Shown: piece after piece, positions 51,218 to 60,900 of the stretch
Layout: the number at the start of each line of letters is the position of its first letter
How positions within the stretch are numbered: position 1 is the first letter of the stretch
NCBI RefSeq assembly: GCF_002920915.1
Contig: NZ_PQVF01000018.1
Coordinates: 1 to 62,595 of the forward strand
Source: Solitalea longa
GTDB lineage: Bacteria; Bacteroidota; Bacteroidia; Sphingobacteriales; Sphingobacteriaceae
Direction: 5' to 3'
DNA length: 62,595 bases
Notes under the pieces: generated by a model
Databases searched by the model: none
The model's input: only the letters and a program-made list of their open reading frames with translations
Told to the model about the DNA's origin: nothing
Program-made: the position numbers and the translations under genes

Positions 51218-54109
51218 TTAATTGGCTTCTACCGATTCCTCCATGTAACTTTCAATTGGAGGGCATGAACAAACCAAGGTACGGTCGCCATACGTGTCGT
51301 TTACACGTGCAACTGAAGGCCAGAATTTATTAGCTGCAACCCAGTGTAATGGGAAAGCTGCTTTCTGACGGCTGTATGAATGTTCCCACTCATTGGCAGT
51401 GATTACCGCTGCAGTGTGAGGAGCGTTTTTCAACACATTGTCATTTTTATCAGCCTTGCCTTCTTCCACTTCATTGATCTCATTTTTTATAGAAATCATT
51501 GCTTCGCAGAAGCGATCTAATTCTGATTTAGGCTCTGATTCAGTTGGTTCGATCATTACCGTTCCAGGAACCGGGAACGATACTGTTGGTGCATGGAACC
51601 CATAGTCCATCAAACGTTTAGCGATATCAGTAACTTCAATACCAAAGTTTTTGAATGAACGGCAATCCAAAATCATCTCGTGAGCACAACGACCGTTAGC
51701 ACCTGAATAAAGTACTTTATAATCGTTTTCTAAACGCGATTTGATATAGTTAGCATTTAAGATAGCGTATTTGGTAGCATTGGTTAAGCCTTCACCACCC
51801 ATCATTGCGATGTAAGCGTGAGAAATAACCAAAATACTTGCACTACCCCATGGAGCTGAAGAAACTGCATGAATTGCATTGTCACCACCGGTTTGAACTA
51901 CTGCGTGACCAGGTAAGAATGGAGCCAGGTGTTTAGCAACACAAATTGGACCCATACCAGGACCTCCTCCACCATGAGGAATACAGAAAGTTTTGTGAAG
52001 ATTTAAGTGACAAACGTCGGCACCAATGTTAGCAGGACTGGTTAAACCAACCTGAGCATTCATATTAGCACCATCCATATACACTTGTCCGCCATTATCA
52101 TGAATGATCTGACAAATTTCAATGATCGCCTCTTCAAATACACCGTGTGTAGATGGGTAAGTAACCATTAATCCGGCCAGATTATCTTTATTTTCAATTG
52201 CTTTAGCACGTAAGTCTTCAACATCGATGTTACCATTGTCATCACATTTGGTAATTACAATTTTGAATCCTGCGATAGCTGCAGAAGCTGGGTTGGTTCC
52301 GTGGGCAGAAGAAGGAATCAGGATCACATTGCGATGACCATTTCCGCGGCTTTCGTGATAAGCACGAATTACCATTAAACCTGCGTATTCACCTTGTGCA
52401 CCTGAGTTAGGCTGCAAGCTTGCACCGGCAAAACCGGTAATTTCACATAACCATTGCTCTAATTCAGAGATCATTTGGGCATACCCCCCCACCTGATCAG
52501 CAGGAGCAAATGGATGCAATTTGCCAAACTCAGCCCAGGTAACCGGAATCATTTCAGCAGTTGCATTCAATTTCATGGTACAAGAACCTAAAGAGATCAT
52601 TGAATGGTTCAATGAAAGATCTTTGTTCTCCAAACTTTTAATGTAACGCAACATTTCATGCTCAGAGCGGTGTGTATTGAACACAGGGTGAGTGAAAAAT
52701 GCTGATTTACGCTGTAGATTCTCGGCAATTGGCGAATTTAAGCTGGTTGCCAATCCATCAACGTCAACATCACTAAGTTTTTTACCAACTACTTTGGCAA
52801 ATACCTTTACAATGGCTTTAATGTCTTCAATCGAAGTAGTTTCATCAACGGCAATACCCACTTTTGAACCTTTATAATAAAAGTTCAATTCGGCATCAAC
52901 GGCTTCTTTATTAATAGAACCTACGTTGCTTCCAGCATCGATCTTAATGGTATCGAAAAATGCGTTTGTTAAAACATTATAACCTAAAGCAGTAAGCGCC
53001 TTTTTAAGAAGAACTGCCATTCCATGGGTACGGTTAGCAATTTTCTTAACACCATCCGGACCGTGGTAAACTGCATACATCGAAGCCATGATAGCTAACA
53101 ATGCCTGAGCGGTACAAATATTAGAAGTAGCTTTATCTCTGCGGATGTGTTGCTCTCGAGTTTGAAGCGCCATACGCAATGCCTGGTTGCCCTGCGCATC
53201 AATAGTTACACCAATGATACGGCCTGGCATTGAGCGTTTATATTCTTCTTTAGTTGCAAAGAAAGCAGCGTGAGGACCTCCGTAACCCATTGGTACACCG
53301 AAACGCTGAGAAGAACCCACAACGATATCGGCACCGAACTCCGATGGTGGAGTTAACAAGGCCAAACTTAAAATATCAGCAGCAACGGTGATCTTGATGT
53401 TTTTCGAATGACATTTATTAGCGAAATCCTTATAGTCATAAACCTCACCATTAGCAGCAGGGTACTGAACAATAGCACCAAACATGTTTTCTGATAATTC
53501 AACAGTTTGATGATCGCCGATTAATAACTCGATGCCAAGCGGCTTAGAGCGAGTCATTAAAATGTCGATGGTTTGAGGCAATACTTCCTGAGAAACGAAG
53601 AATACATTAGCGCCATTGTTTTTACGCAATGAGTATTGCATAAACATAGCTTCAGCGGCTGCTGTACCTTCATCTAATAAAGAAGCATTTGCGATCTCCA
53701 TACCCGTAAGATCGATGATCATTGTCTGGTAATTCAACAATGCCTGCAAGCGACCTTGGGCAATTTCAGCCTGGTAAGGAGTATATTGGGTGTACCATCC
53801 CGGATTTTCAAGGATGTTACGCAAAACTACATTTGGAGTGAAGTTATCGTAATAACCACGACCGATGTACGATTTGAATACTTTGTTTTTAGAAGCAGTT
53901 TGCTTTAAGCTGGCAAGGTATTCAAACTCGGTTTTGGCAGGAGGTAAATTAAGAGGTTTTTTCAGGCGGATCTTTTCAGGAACGGTTTCGTTGATCAACT
54001 GATCAACTGAATCAACACCTATCACTTTTAACATCTTCTGGGTATCTTCCGAACCCGGAGCAATATGGCGGCCTTCAAAAGCCTCTTTGTAATTGATATC
54101 TAACTTCAT
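51218..54109 (-). CDS. gcvP: glycine dehydrogenase (aminomethyl-transferring), P protein
   Basis: A 963-residue single-chain P protein of normal length, the fusion of both halves. N-terminal half: [45 protein letters not shown]-terminal half: [27 protein letters not shown]-type [27 protein letters not shown] and the PLP-binding Lys in [17 protein letters not shown] (about residue 705). It decarboxylates glycine and loads the aminomethyl group on lipoyl-GcvH. GcvT, GcvH and Lpd are not in the window. A consensus promoter lies upstream. Confidence 0.97.
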   Translation of the reverse strand: MKLDINYKEAFEGRHIAPGSEDTQKMLKVIGVDSVDQLINETVPEKIRLKKPLNLPPAKTEFEYLASLKQTASKNKVFKSYIGRGYYDNFTPNVVLRNILENPGWYTQYTPYQAEIAQGRLQALLNYQTMIIDLTGMEIANASLLDEGTAAAEAMFMQYSLRKNNGANVFFVSQEVLPQTIDILMTRSKPLGIELLIGDHQTVELSENMFGAIVQYPAANGEVYDYKDFANKCHSKNIKITVAADILSLALLTPPSEFGADIVVGSSQRFGVPMGYGGPHAAFFATKEEYKRSMPGRIIGVTIDAQGNQALRMALQTREQHIRRDKATSNICTAQALLAIMASMYAVYHGPDGVKKIANRTHGMAVLLKKALTALGYNVLTNAFFDTIKIDAGSNVGSINKEAVDAELNFYYKGSKVGIAVDETTSIEDIKAIVKVFAKVVGKKLSDVDVDGLATSLNSPIAENLQRKSAFFTHPVFNTHRSEHEMLRYIKSLENKDLSLNHSMISLGSCTMKLNATAEMIPVTWAEFGKLHPFAPADQVGGYAQMISELEQWLCEITGFAGASLQPNSGAQGEYAGLMVIRAYHESRGNGHRNVILIPSSAHGTNPASAAIAGFKIVITKCDDNGNIDVEDLRAKAIENKDNLAGLMVTYPSTHGVFEEAIIEICQIIHDNGGQVYMDGANMNAQVGLTSPANIGADVCHLNLHKTFCIPHGGGGPGMGPICVAKHLAPFLPGHAVVQTGGDNAIHAVSSAPWGSASILVISHAYIAMMGGEGLTNATKYAILNANYIKSRLENDYKVLYSGANGRCAHEMILDCRSFKNFGIEVTDIAKRLMDYGFHAPTVSFPVPGTVMIEPTESEPKSELDRFCEAMISIKNEINEVEEGKADKNDNVLKNAPHTAAVITANEWEHSYSRQKAAFPLHWVAANKFWPSVARVNDTYGDRTLVCSCPPIESYMEESVEAN

Positions 54110-54128
54110 GAGGTTAAATTTGGAGCCG

Positions 54129-54159
54129 CAAAATTAATTAATTAACAAGCCATAAACAA
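54129..54159 (-). promoter_or_regulatory. promoter of gcvP
   Basis: Minus strand: TTG (54159-54157), 20 nt, TAATTTTG (54136-54129). The predicted leader is about 15 nt. No glycine riboswitch is apparent in so short a leader. Confidence 0.6.
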
Positions 54160-54363
54160 CGGTTTTGCGACTATGCAAACATCCTGAATAGACTCTTAAT
54201 TATTAAATTCCACAATCTTTCTACTTGGCAAAATCAACCAAACAAGCTATTCTTGCCTGCGTAATTTAATTCTGGCAAATAGACATTATGCAGATTATAA
54301 TTTTATAAAACTAAATAGCATTCATATTGCTATTTTTACGCCCTGTTGATTTTACCTTTTACT

Positions 54364-57300
54364 TTGAAAAAACTTTACTTAGCAGCCATTCTTACGCTCC
54401 TTTCTTGTTTATCAGCTTACGCTGACACCTTTATCGTAACCTCCAACGCCGATGCAGGCCCTGGCACCTTACGCGAAGCCATTGAAAAGGCTACCGCAAA
54501 TGGTACCGAAGAGATGGATTACATTCATTTTAATTTACCGGATGTGAGTGAGACAGGAAGGACGATAATTGTCGAAATGGAATTTCCGAGATTGTCATCA
54601 AATTTAACGATTGATGCAAGTACTCAACCCGGAAGTAAGTTTGGAGTATCTGATGCAAAAGTAAAGCTTGTTAGGGAGCCCAAAGTTTACGAAGAAACCT
54701 TTGTCTTTAGAGCATTCCATTGTGAAAACATTGCATTTTACAGTTTGTTTTTTGAATATGCGGGCAACACTTCTTCTCCAAGGGAAGTTAGTTTCACTAG
54801 ATTCACGAATGCATTAAGCGGCACCAATTTCATTGATGTGCATTTTTCAAAGAATATTATAATCGGAGGCCCCTTCAAAGGAAATTTAATGAGTAAAGCT
54901 TCCACAAGTATATCAATCGGAGGCAGCAATACCGAATCACAAGGTTTAAGTGATTCATGTAGAAATATTAAAATCCAGAGTAATATTATTGATTTAACTC
55001 AAAATGGAAATTCTTATGCAGAAGAGTTCCTTACTAATGGAATTTCTGTTGGTGACTCTTTCGATGTATTAATTGGGGGAGAGTTACCTCAAGAAAGAAA
55101 TATAATTGCTTCTCAAGTTACTGCGAATCCATATTCTTATGGCGACGTAATTAAAGGAACTATACAAATAATCGGCAATTTCATTGGCACCGATTACTCT
55201 GGTAAAAACAAAAGTAGTACAGAAGCATACCCAGCATGTATTTCCGTCAACTCTTTCCAACCGTCAAAAACCGTAAATGTTCTAATAAAAAATAACGTAG
55301 TAGCAAATGGCTCCATAGGAATAAGTGTTTTCAACATAAATGGCGATATTATTATTAAAGGAAATTATGTAGGAACAGACATTTCTCAAAGCATTGATTT
55401 AGGAAATTTATACGATGGGATAACCGTAAGCTATTGCAACTCCGCAAACATTCAAATTGGAGGAGACAACATTGAAGATGGAAATATTATAGCATTTACC
55501 AAATATAAAGCACTTAATATTAGCACTTTGGGCCTTGGCCATGCTAAAATCTTAAACAATAAAATTTATTGCAACGGAAGATTTTATCCTATTTATGATG
55601 ATCTATCGTATGAGCTTCCTTTTATTAAGATTGAGACCATTACAACTAATGAAGTAAAAGGAACAGCCACTCCTAATGCCAAAATAGATTTGTATTATAC
55701 TGATAAATGCTGCCGATATCAGCCTGAAACATACTTTGCATCCACTGTAGCTGACAATCAAGGAAATTGGGTATATAATGGAATTATAATCAGCTTAGGA
55801 GTAACAGGGTCTGCAACCTTTAATAGCTCAACTTCTGAATTTAATACGCCCCCATTATTAGAAAAAGATTTTAGTTTTTCTGCTGAAATCGATAACTGCA
55901 ACCCATCTCCAGTAGCTATCCAAACCCTACATCTTTCAAAGCCAATGCCTATTAAATGGTATAATTCGAAAGGAGAACTTATTAGTACTGATCTGAATGC
56001 TACTAATTTAAATGAAGGTAAATACACAATAGTTACAGGTGACCCATGTGTTCAATCGAACACTTATGAAATTAAAAGCAACACACCTGCCAATCAATAT
56101 TATTCGTCAGAAAACGAAATTCTTCCACCAACTTGTGGTCAAAAAGGTAGAATAATTCTTGGCTTCGATTTTATTCATTATGATCCTAATATCTGCTATT
56201 TCTATTTAAAAAATTCAAAAGGTGACATTATTCAATCCACCGAAAAATATGGCGGATTTAGCAATGTTGACCCTGGGGAATACAGTATTATAATTACAAG
56301 AAACAATTGTTCAATTGAAACAGAAAAACTTATAGTCCCTAATGAAGTACCCAGCCTTTCCATAAATTCTGACCATGTTCGAATCCAAAATACTGTTTGC
56401 GGATATAAACAAGGATATATTAAGGGATTAATTTTTGAAAACATGCAACAAGGATTACTTACATGTGAATGGAGAAATGAAGCGGGAGAAGTTGTAAGTC
56501 ATGGCATTTACCTTGAAAATGCTCCGTCCGGGAAATATCAATTAACGATTCAGGATATAAGAGGGTGTACACCTGTTAAATCCGAAGTCTTCATCATCGA
56601 AAACAAAGGAGAAATTAAAATCGATTACTCATCGGTTAAAATCACCAACACCTCATGTAAGAGTGCAACAGGCTCCATAAAAAACATTTCAGCTTCGGGA
56701 GTAAGCAGATATGAATGGTTGACAGAATCAGGAACTGTAGTATCAAGTCAATTAGAATTAGATGCAGCCCCTGAAGGCAGATACAAATTAAAAGTTTACA
56801 ACAGCACTTATGGATGTTTTGATGAGACTCCCTTTTTCGAAATCATTAAAGAAAAAGGTAAAACCTACCAGGTAAGCGTTTTTGAACAACATAAAACCAC
56901 GTGTGGCCGTGCAAATGGCTCCATTACCATAAAAGGTTTTGTTTCTGATATTCCTGCTGCATTTAAATGGACAGATGCCCAAGGCAATTTGATATCTCAA
57001 GATCAAAATTTGACGAATGTAACCTCAGGAACTTATCACTATTATGTTTATAGTCCCGAAACCTGTGAAACTGATTTAGGAACATTCTCAATTGAATCAA
57101 CCCCACCTGTTCTAATCTCTCAAAATTCATTACGCGTAACTGCCGACTTCTGCGACTTTAGTAATGGCTCTATCAAAAACATTAAAGTTTCAGGAGGAAC
57201 TCCTCCTTATGCTTATACCTGGAAAAATGATAAAGGAGAAACTATTTCAGATAAACTTGACCTTGTAAATGTTGTCTCCGGAAACTATACGCTGACAGTT

Positions 57301-57879
57301 AAAGACGATACCGGTTGTGAAGCATTTTCAAACACAATAAATATTGCTCCAAGTTCAATTCAATTAACGAGCCCACTTGTCAACAACGTTACCCTTTGCA
57401 GCCCAGGAACCGCTGTTTTTGTTGTTAGAAATACAGAAAACGGTGGTACTTACAAAGTTTATGAATCACCTATTTCTTCAGCGCCAATTGCTCAAAGTGC
57501 TAACGGTATTCTTACAATAGGCAAAGTTGAGCATGACCAGACTTACTTTGTTTCCTTTAGCAAAGGTTCATGTGAAAGCGAACGAACTGAGGTAAAAGTA
57601 AGTTTAACATCTGATGCGGTTCAGGTTTCCAATGTGTTTACCCCTAATGGCGATGGCAAAAACGAAGTGTGGGAGATTGGCAATATGCAACAAAACCCTT
57701 CGGCTGAAATAAGTGTATTTAACCGCTATGGTCAAATGGTTTTTCATTCCATCGGCTATCACACTCCTTTTGATGGAACTTATAAGAGCCAAAAATTGCC
57801 TTCAGGCACTTATTATTATGTTATCCACCTAAAAGCTGATTGCCCGGCGGTTGTGGGTCCGTTGACGATCATCAGGTAG
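54364..57879 (+). CDS. giant secreted beta-helix/SprB-like protein with CHU_C sorting domain
   Basis: A 1171-residue exported protein. The start is a TTG at 54364, giving a clean signal peptide (KKLYLAAILTLLSCLSAYA); the first in-frame ATG is far inside the mature protein, and a TTG at 54346 is an alternative. The N-terminal ADAGPGTLREAIEKA block and the following IGG/NxIIG repeats form a right-handed beta-helix (about 25-420). Then come several SprB-like modules of 80-90 residues with C-x(4-6)-G-x-I, for example TTCGRANGSI, TSCKSATGSI, DFCDFSNGSI and GGTPPYAYTWKND. The C-terminal CHU_C domain (VFTPNGDGKNEVWEI, SVFNRYGQMVF) directs type IX secretion and surface attachment. Likely an adhesin; ligand unknown. 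Confidence 0.85.
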   Translation: MKKLYLAAILTLLSCLSAYADTFIVTSNADAGPGTLREAIEKATANGTEEMDYIHFNLPDVSETGRTIIVEMEFPRLSSNLTIDASTQPGSKFGVSDAKVKLVREPKVYEETFVFRAFHCENIAFYSLFFEYAGNTSSPREVSFTRFTNALSGTNFIDVHFSKNIIIGGPFKGNLMSKASTSISIGGSNTESQGLSDSCRNIKIQSNIIDLTQNGNSYAEEFLTNGISVGDSFDVLIGGELPQERNIIASQVTANPYSYGDVIKGTIQIIGNFIGTDYSGKNKSSTEAYPACISVNSFQPSKTVNVLIKNNVVANGSIGISVFNINGDIIIKGNYVGTDISQSIDLGNLYDGITVSYCNSANIQIGGDNIEDGNIIAFTKYKALNISTLGLGHAKILNNKIYCNGRFYPIYDDLSYELPFIKIETITTNEVKGTATPNAKIDLYYTDKCCRYQPETYFASTVADNQGNWVYNGIIISLGVTGSATFNSSTSEFNTPPLLEKDFSFSAEIDNCNPSPVAIQTLHLSKPMPIKWYNSKGELISTDLNATNLNEGKYTIVTGDPCVQSNTYEIKSNTPANQYYSSENEILPPTCGQKGRIILGFDFIHYDPNICYFYLKNSKGDIIQSTEKYGGFSNVDPGEYSIIITRNNCSIETEKLIVPNEVPSLSINSDHVRIQNTVCGYKQGYIKGLIFENMQQGLLTCEWRNEAGEVVSHGIYLENAPSGKYQLTIQDIRGCTPVKSEVFIIENKGEIKIDYSSVKITNTSCKSATGSIKNISASGVSRYEWLTESGTVVSSQLELDAAPEGRYKLKVYNSTYGCFDETPFFEIIKEKGKTYQVSVFEQHKTTCGRANGSITIKGFVSDIPAAFKWTDAQGNLISQDQNLTNVTSGTYHYYVYSPETCETDLGTFSIESTPPVLISQNSLRVTADFCDFSNGSIKNIKVSGGTPPYAYTWKNDKGETISDKLDLVNVVSGNYTLTVKDDTGCEAFSNTINIAPSSIQLTSPLVNNVTLCSPGTAVFVVRNTENGGTYKVYESPISSAPIAQSANGILTIGKVEHDQTYFVSFSKGSCESERTEVKVSLTSDAVQVSNVFTPNGDGKNEVWEIGNMQQNPSAEISVFNRYGQMVFHSIGYHTPFDGTYKSQKLPSGTYYYVIHLKADCPAVVGPLTIIR

Positions 57880-57910
57880 TTAATAGTCGTGGTCTATGGA
57901 CTATTAACTA
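57877..57910. repeat. perfect palindrome between convergent giant genes
   Basis: TAGTTAATAGTC (57877-57888) and GACTATTAACTA (57899-57910) are perfect 12-bp arms with a 10-nt loop. The left arm begins with the stop codon of the upstream gene. There is no T-tract. The CTATGGACTAT core matches the repeat at 42532-42588. Confidence 0.75.
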
Positions 57911-57915
57911 AATAC

Positions 57916-60900
57916 CTACCGCAGGATAGTGATATACCCGCTATACACTTTAGTATTTCCTTGTTTGTTTTTAATGCGAAGGGTGTAGAAGTAGGTTCCT
58001 TCGGGTAAATCAGAACCATTCCAATCGTTCTTATATGGTTTGCTCTTATATATTTCCGCTCCCCAGCGATTAAAAACCTGCAATTCGGAATCAAAATCTT
58101 CAACCCCATTGATAGTGAAGGTATCATTTATACCATCGCCGTTCGGAGTGAACACATTGGCTACTTTAAATCCAAACACTTCAACACTCACGCTTGACTT
58201 ATTATCTGATGGATTTGCTTCTGATTCAATCGCAGTAACCGTTGCCGAATTAATAAAATCTCCACCCTGAACGGCTGTAACATCAATGGTTAATTGCGCC
58301 GATTGCTGTGCAGCAAGACTACTAATCTCCCAGGTAACAATATTTGACCCTGTTATAGTAACATTCCCCAGGGTTGCGTTTGCGGAAACATATGAAAAAC
58401 CTTCGGGCAGAGTATCGATAACCGTTACCTGAGTAGCAGCATTAACATTATCGCTATTCTTAACTAACAGGTTAAACGATAAGGCCTGATTTAAATCAAC
58501 CTTCGTAATGCTGGCTGTTTTGGTGATCTGCAGATCCACCAAACCTTTTTTAACGGTTATTTCAACTGTTGATGTTGTACATGCTTCAGGGCTAAAACTA
58601 TCACACACCGTGTATGCAAATGTATCAGGACCTGCATAGTTGAGATCTGGTGTATAAACAGGATTTCCAGTCTCCATTTGAGTGATAGTTCCATGTTGAG
58701 GAGCTGTTGAAACACTATAAACCAATGGAAGCGGCCCGTCTATATCGCTTACATTTTCCGAAATATTGAGCGTTCTGGCTTCATTAAACAGAACGTCATA
58801 CGCAAGATTCGAAGATACAGGAGCATCATTTACAGGAACAATGGTAATATTTACGGCTATCGTGCTTAAACCACCTTTGTCGTCCTGTACTCGCGCTGTA
58901 AATGTATCTGAACCAGTGTAATCTTTAGCTGGGGCGTACAAATAACTACCATCCGAATTTACAGTCAAGGTACCATGTTCAGGTACTACTGCACCAATCA
59001 CGAATGTAATTGGATCTCCTTCCGGATCTACAGCTATAAATTTGCCTGCATAAGGAGTATCTTCATTAATAGTTAAGTTGATGGGAGTTGCAGTTTCAGG
59101 CGGACTATTAACCGGATTAATTAAGATACTTACTGTAAACTCATCGCTACCCCCCTTATCATCCTTTACCCTGACCTTAAATGAATCGGATCCATTGAAA
59201 TTAGGATTAGGTGTATAGGTAAACGATCCGTCGGCATTCACCTGAACAATACCATTTTGTGTTGAAGTAATCACCTCAAAGGTTAATGGATTATTATCTA
59301 CTGAAATACCATCAAGTTTATTGTTCAGTGTTTCATTCTCATCCATTACAAACGACATTTCAAATGCTATTGGAGGATCATAGACAGATCTTATTTCGAT
59401 ATAAACCTTAAAGGAAGCCAATCCCCCATTGCCATCATTTACTTGCATAGATACTGAGTCCGCTCCATTAAAATTACTGTATGGAATGTAGGTATAATCC
59501 CCATTCTGACTTAATTCAAACAAACCGTTAGCGGCTTCAGAAATAACCGTAAAAGCAAGAGGATCGCCGTCAACATCAGTAGCAGTTAATGTACCTGTTA
59601 ACTGAATATCTTCATCCGTTATCAAACTTATGTTTTGAGCAACAGGAGTATCGTTATCCGGTGTTATTTCGAGCTGCACAGTTATCTGGGCATTTCCACC
59701 ATTTCCATCATCAACAGTAACTATAAAACTATCTGTTCCATTGAAATCGGCAAATGGAGTATAGGTATAGGTTGCATCGTCATTGATCAATATATCTCCA
59801 TGCAATGGGACTGTATTTATTGAATAAGTAAGAAGATCGTCATCGGCATCTGTTGCACTAACGCTCGAACTAAGTGAACCGTCTTCTTCCAGGGTTTCTG
59901 AAACCGGAGTAACAGCAATAGGAACATCATTAACCGGAATTATACTGATGTTTACTAATACCTGGATAAGCCCTTCATTCCCATCATCGATATTAACACT
60001 AAACTGATCAGTTCCATTATAATCTTTATTCGGAGTATAAATAAATGCCCCAGTTTGCTGATTTAACTGAAGCTGACCATTTGATGCAGGTGTTAAAATC
60101 ACGAAATTCAACGCATCTCCGTCTACATCACTGGCCTCAACAGTTGCTGATAGCACTTCATCTTCGTTAACTGTAAATGCTTGAATAAGGGTTGCCCGCG
60201 GAGAATTATTAATCGGCAGAACATTAATATTAACTTGAATAGATGCAGTTCCTCCGTTACCATCATCCACAAAAGCACTAAAATGATCAACTCCTACAAA
60301 GCCGGCATTCGGAGTATAAATAAAGGACCCATCGGCATTTACTATTAAACTGCCCTGCTGAGGATTTGCTGCCACTGAATACATTAGTGTATCTTCTTCC
60401 GGATCAGTTGCCGAAAGATTTGAGCCTACAGCTATATTCTTATTTGTTTGTAATTCAATTGGGGTAATGGCGACAGGAGAATCATTTACCGGATTTACCT
60501 CAATATATACCTTAACAACGGCATTCCCTCCGTTTCCATCGGTGATGGTTACCACCAAACTATCTTTTCCAAAATAATCTTGTTTTGGAGTGTATGTAAA
60601 TGAACCATCAGGATTTACTATTACTGAGCCGTTAACTGGTTCAGAGCTTAAATACGACAAGGTATCACCATCAACGTCAGAAACCGTTATTTGTCCACTT
60701 ACGGGATTATCTTCATCTGTTGTTAGCGCAATCGGAGATACGGCAACCGGACTATCATTGACCGGATCAATCTGAATATTAATAATTATTTCAATGTTAC
60801 CCCCTTGTCCATCGCTTACAATCACAGTAAAAGTATCTGTCCCATTATAGTTGGCAGTTGGATTATAGACAAAGGCCCCATCAATGGTTAAAGAAACTAT

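Noticed and set aside
54110-54363. Glycine riboswitch upstream of gcvP
   Set aside because: The predicted gcvP leader is about 15 nt and no tandem aptamer-like stems are visible.
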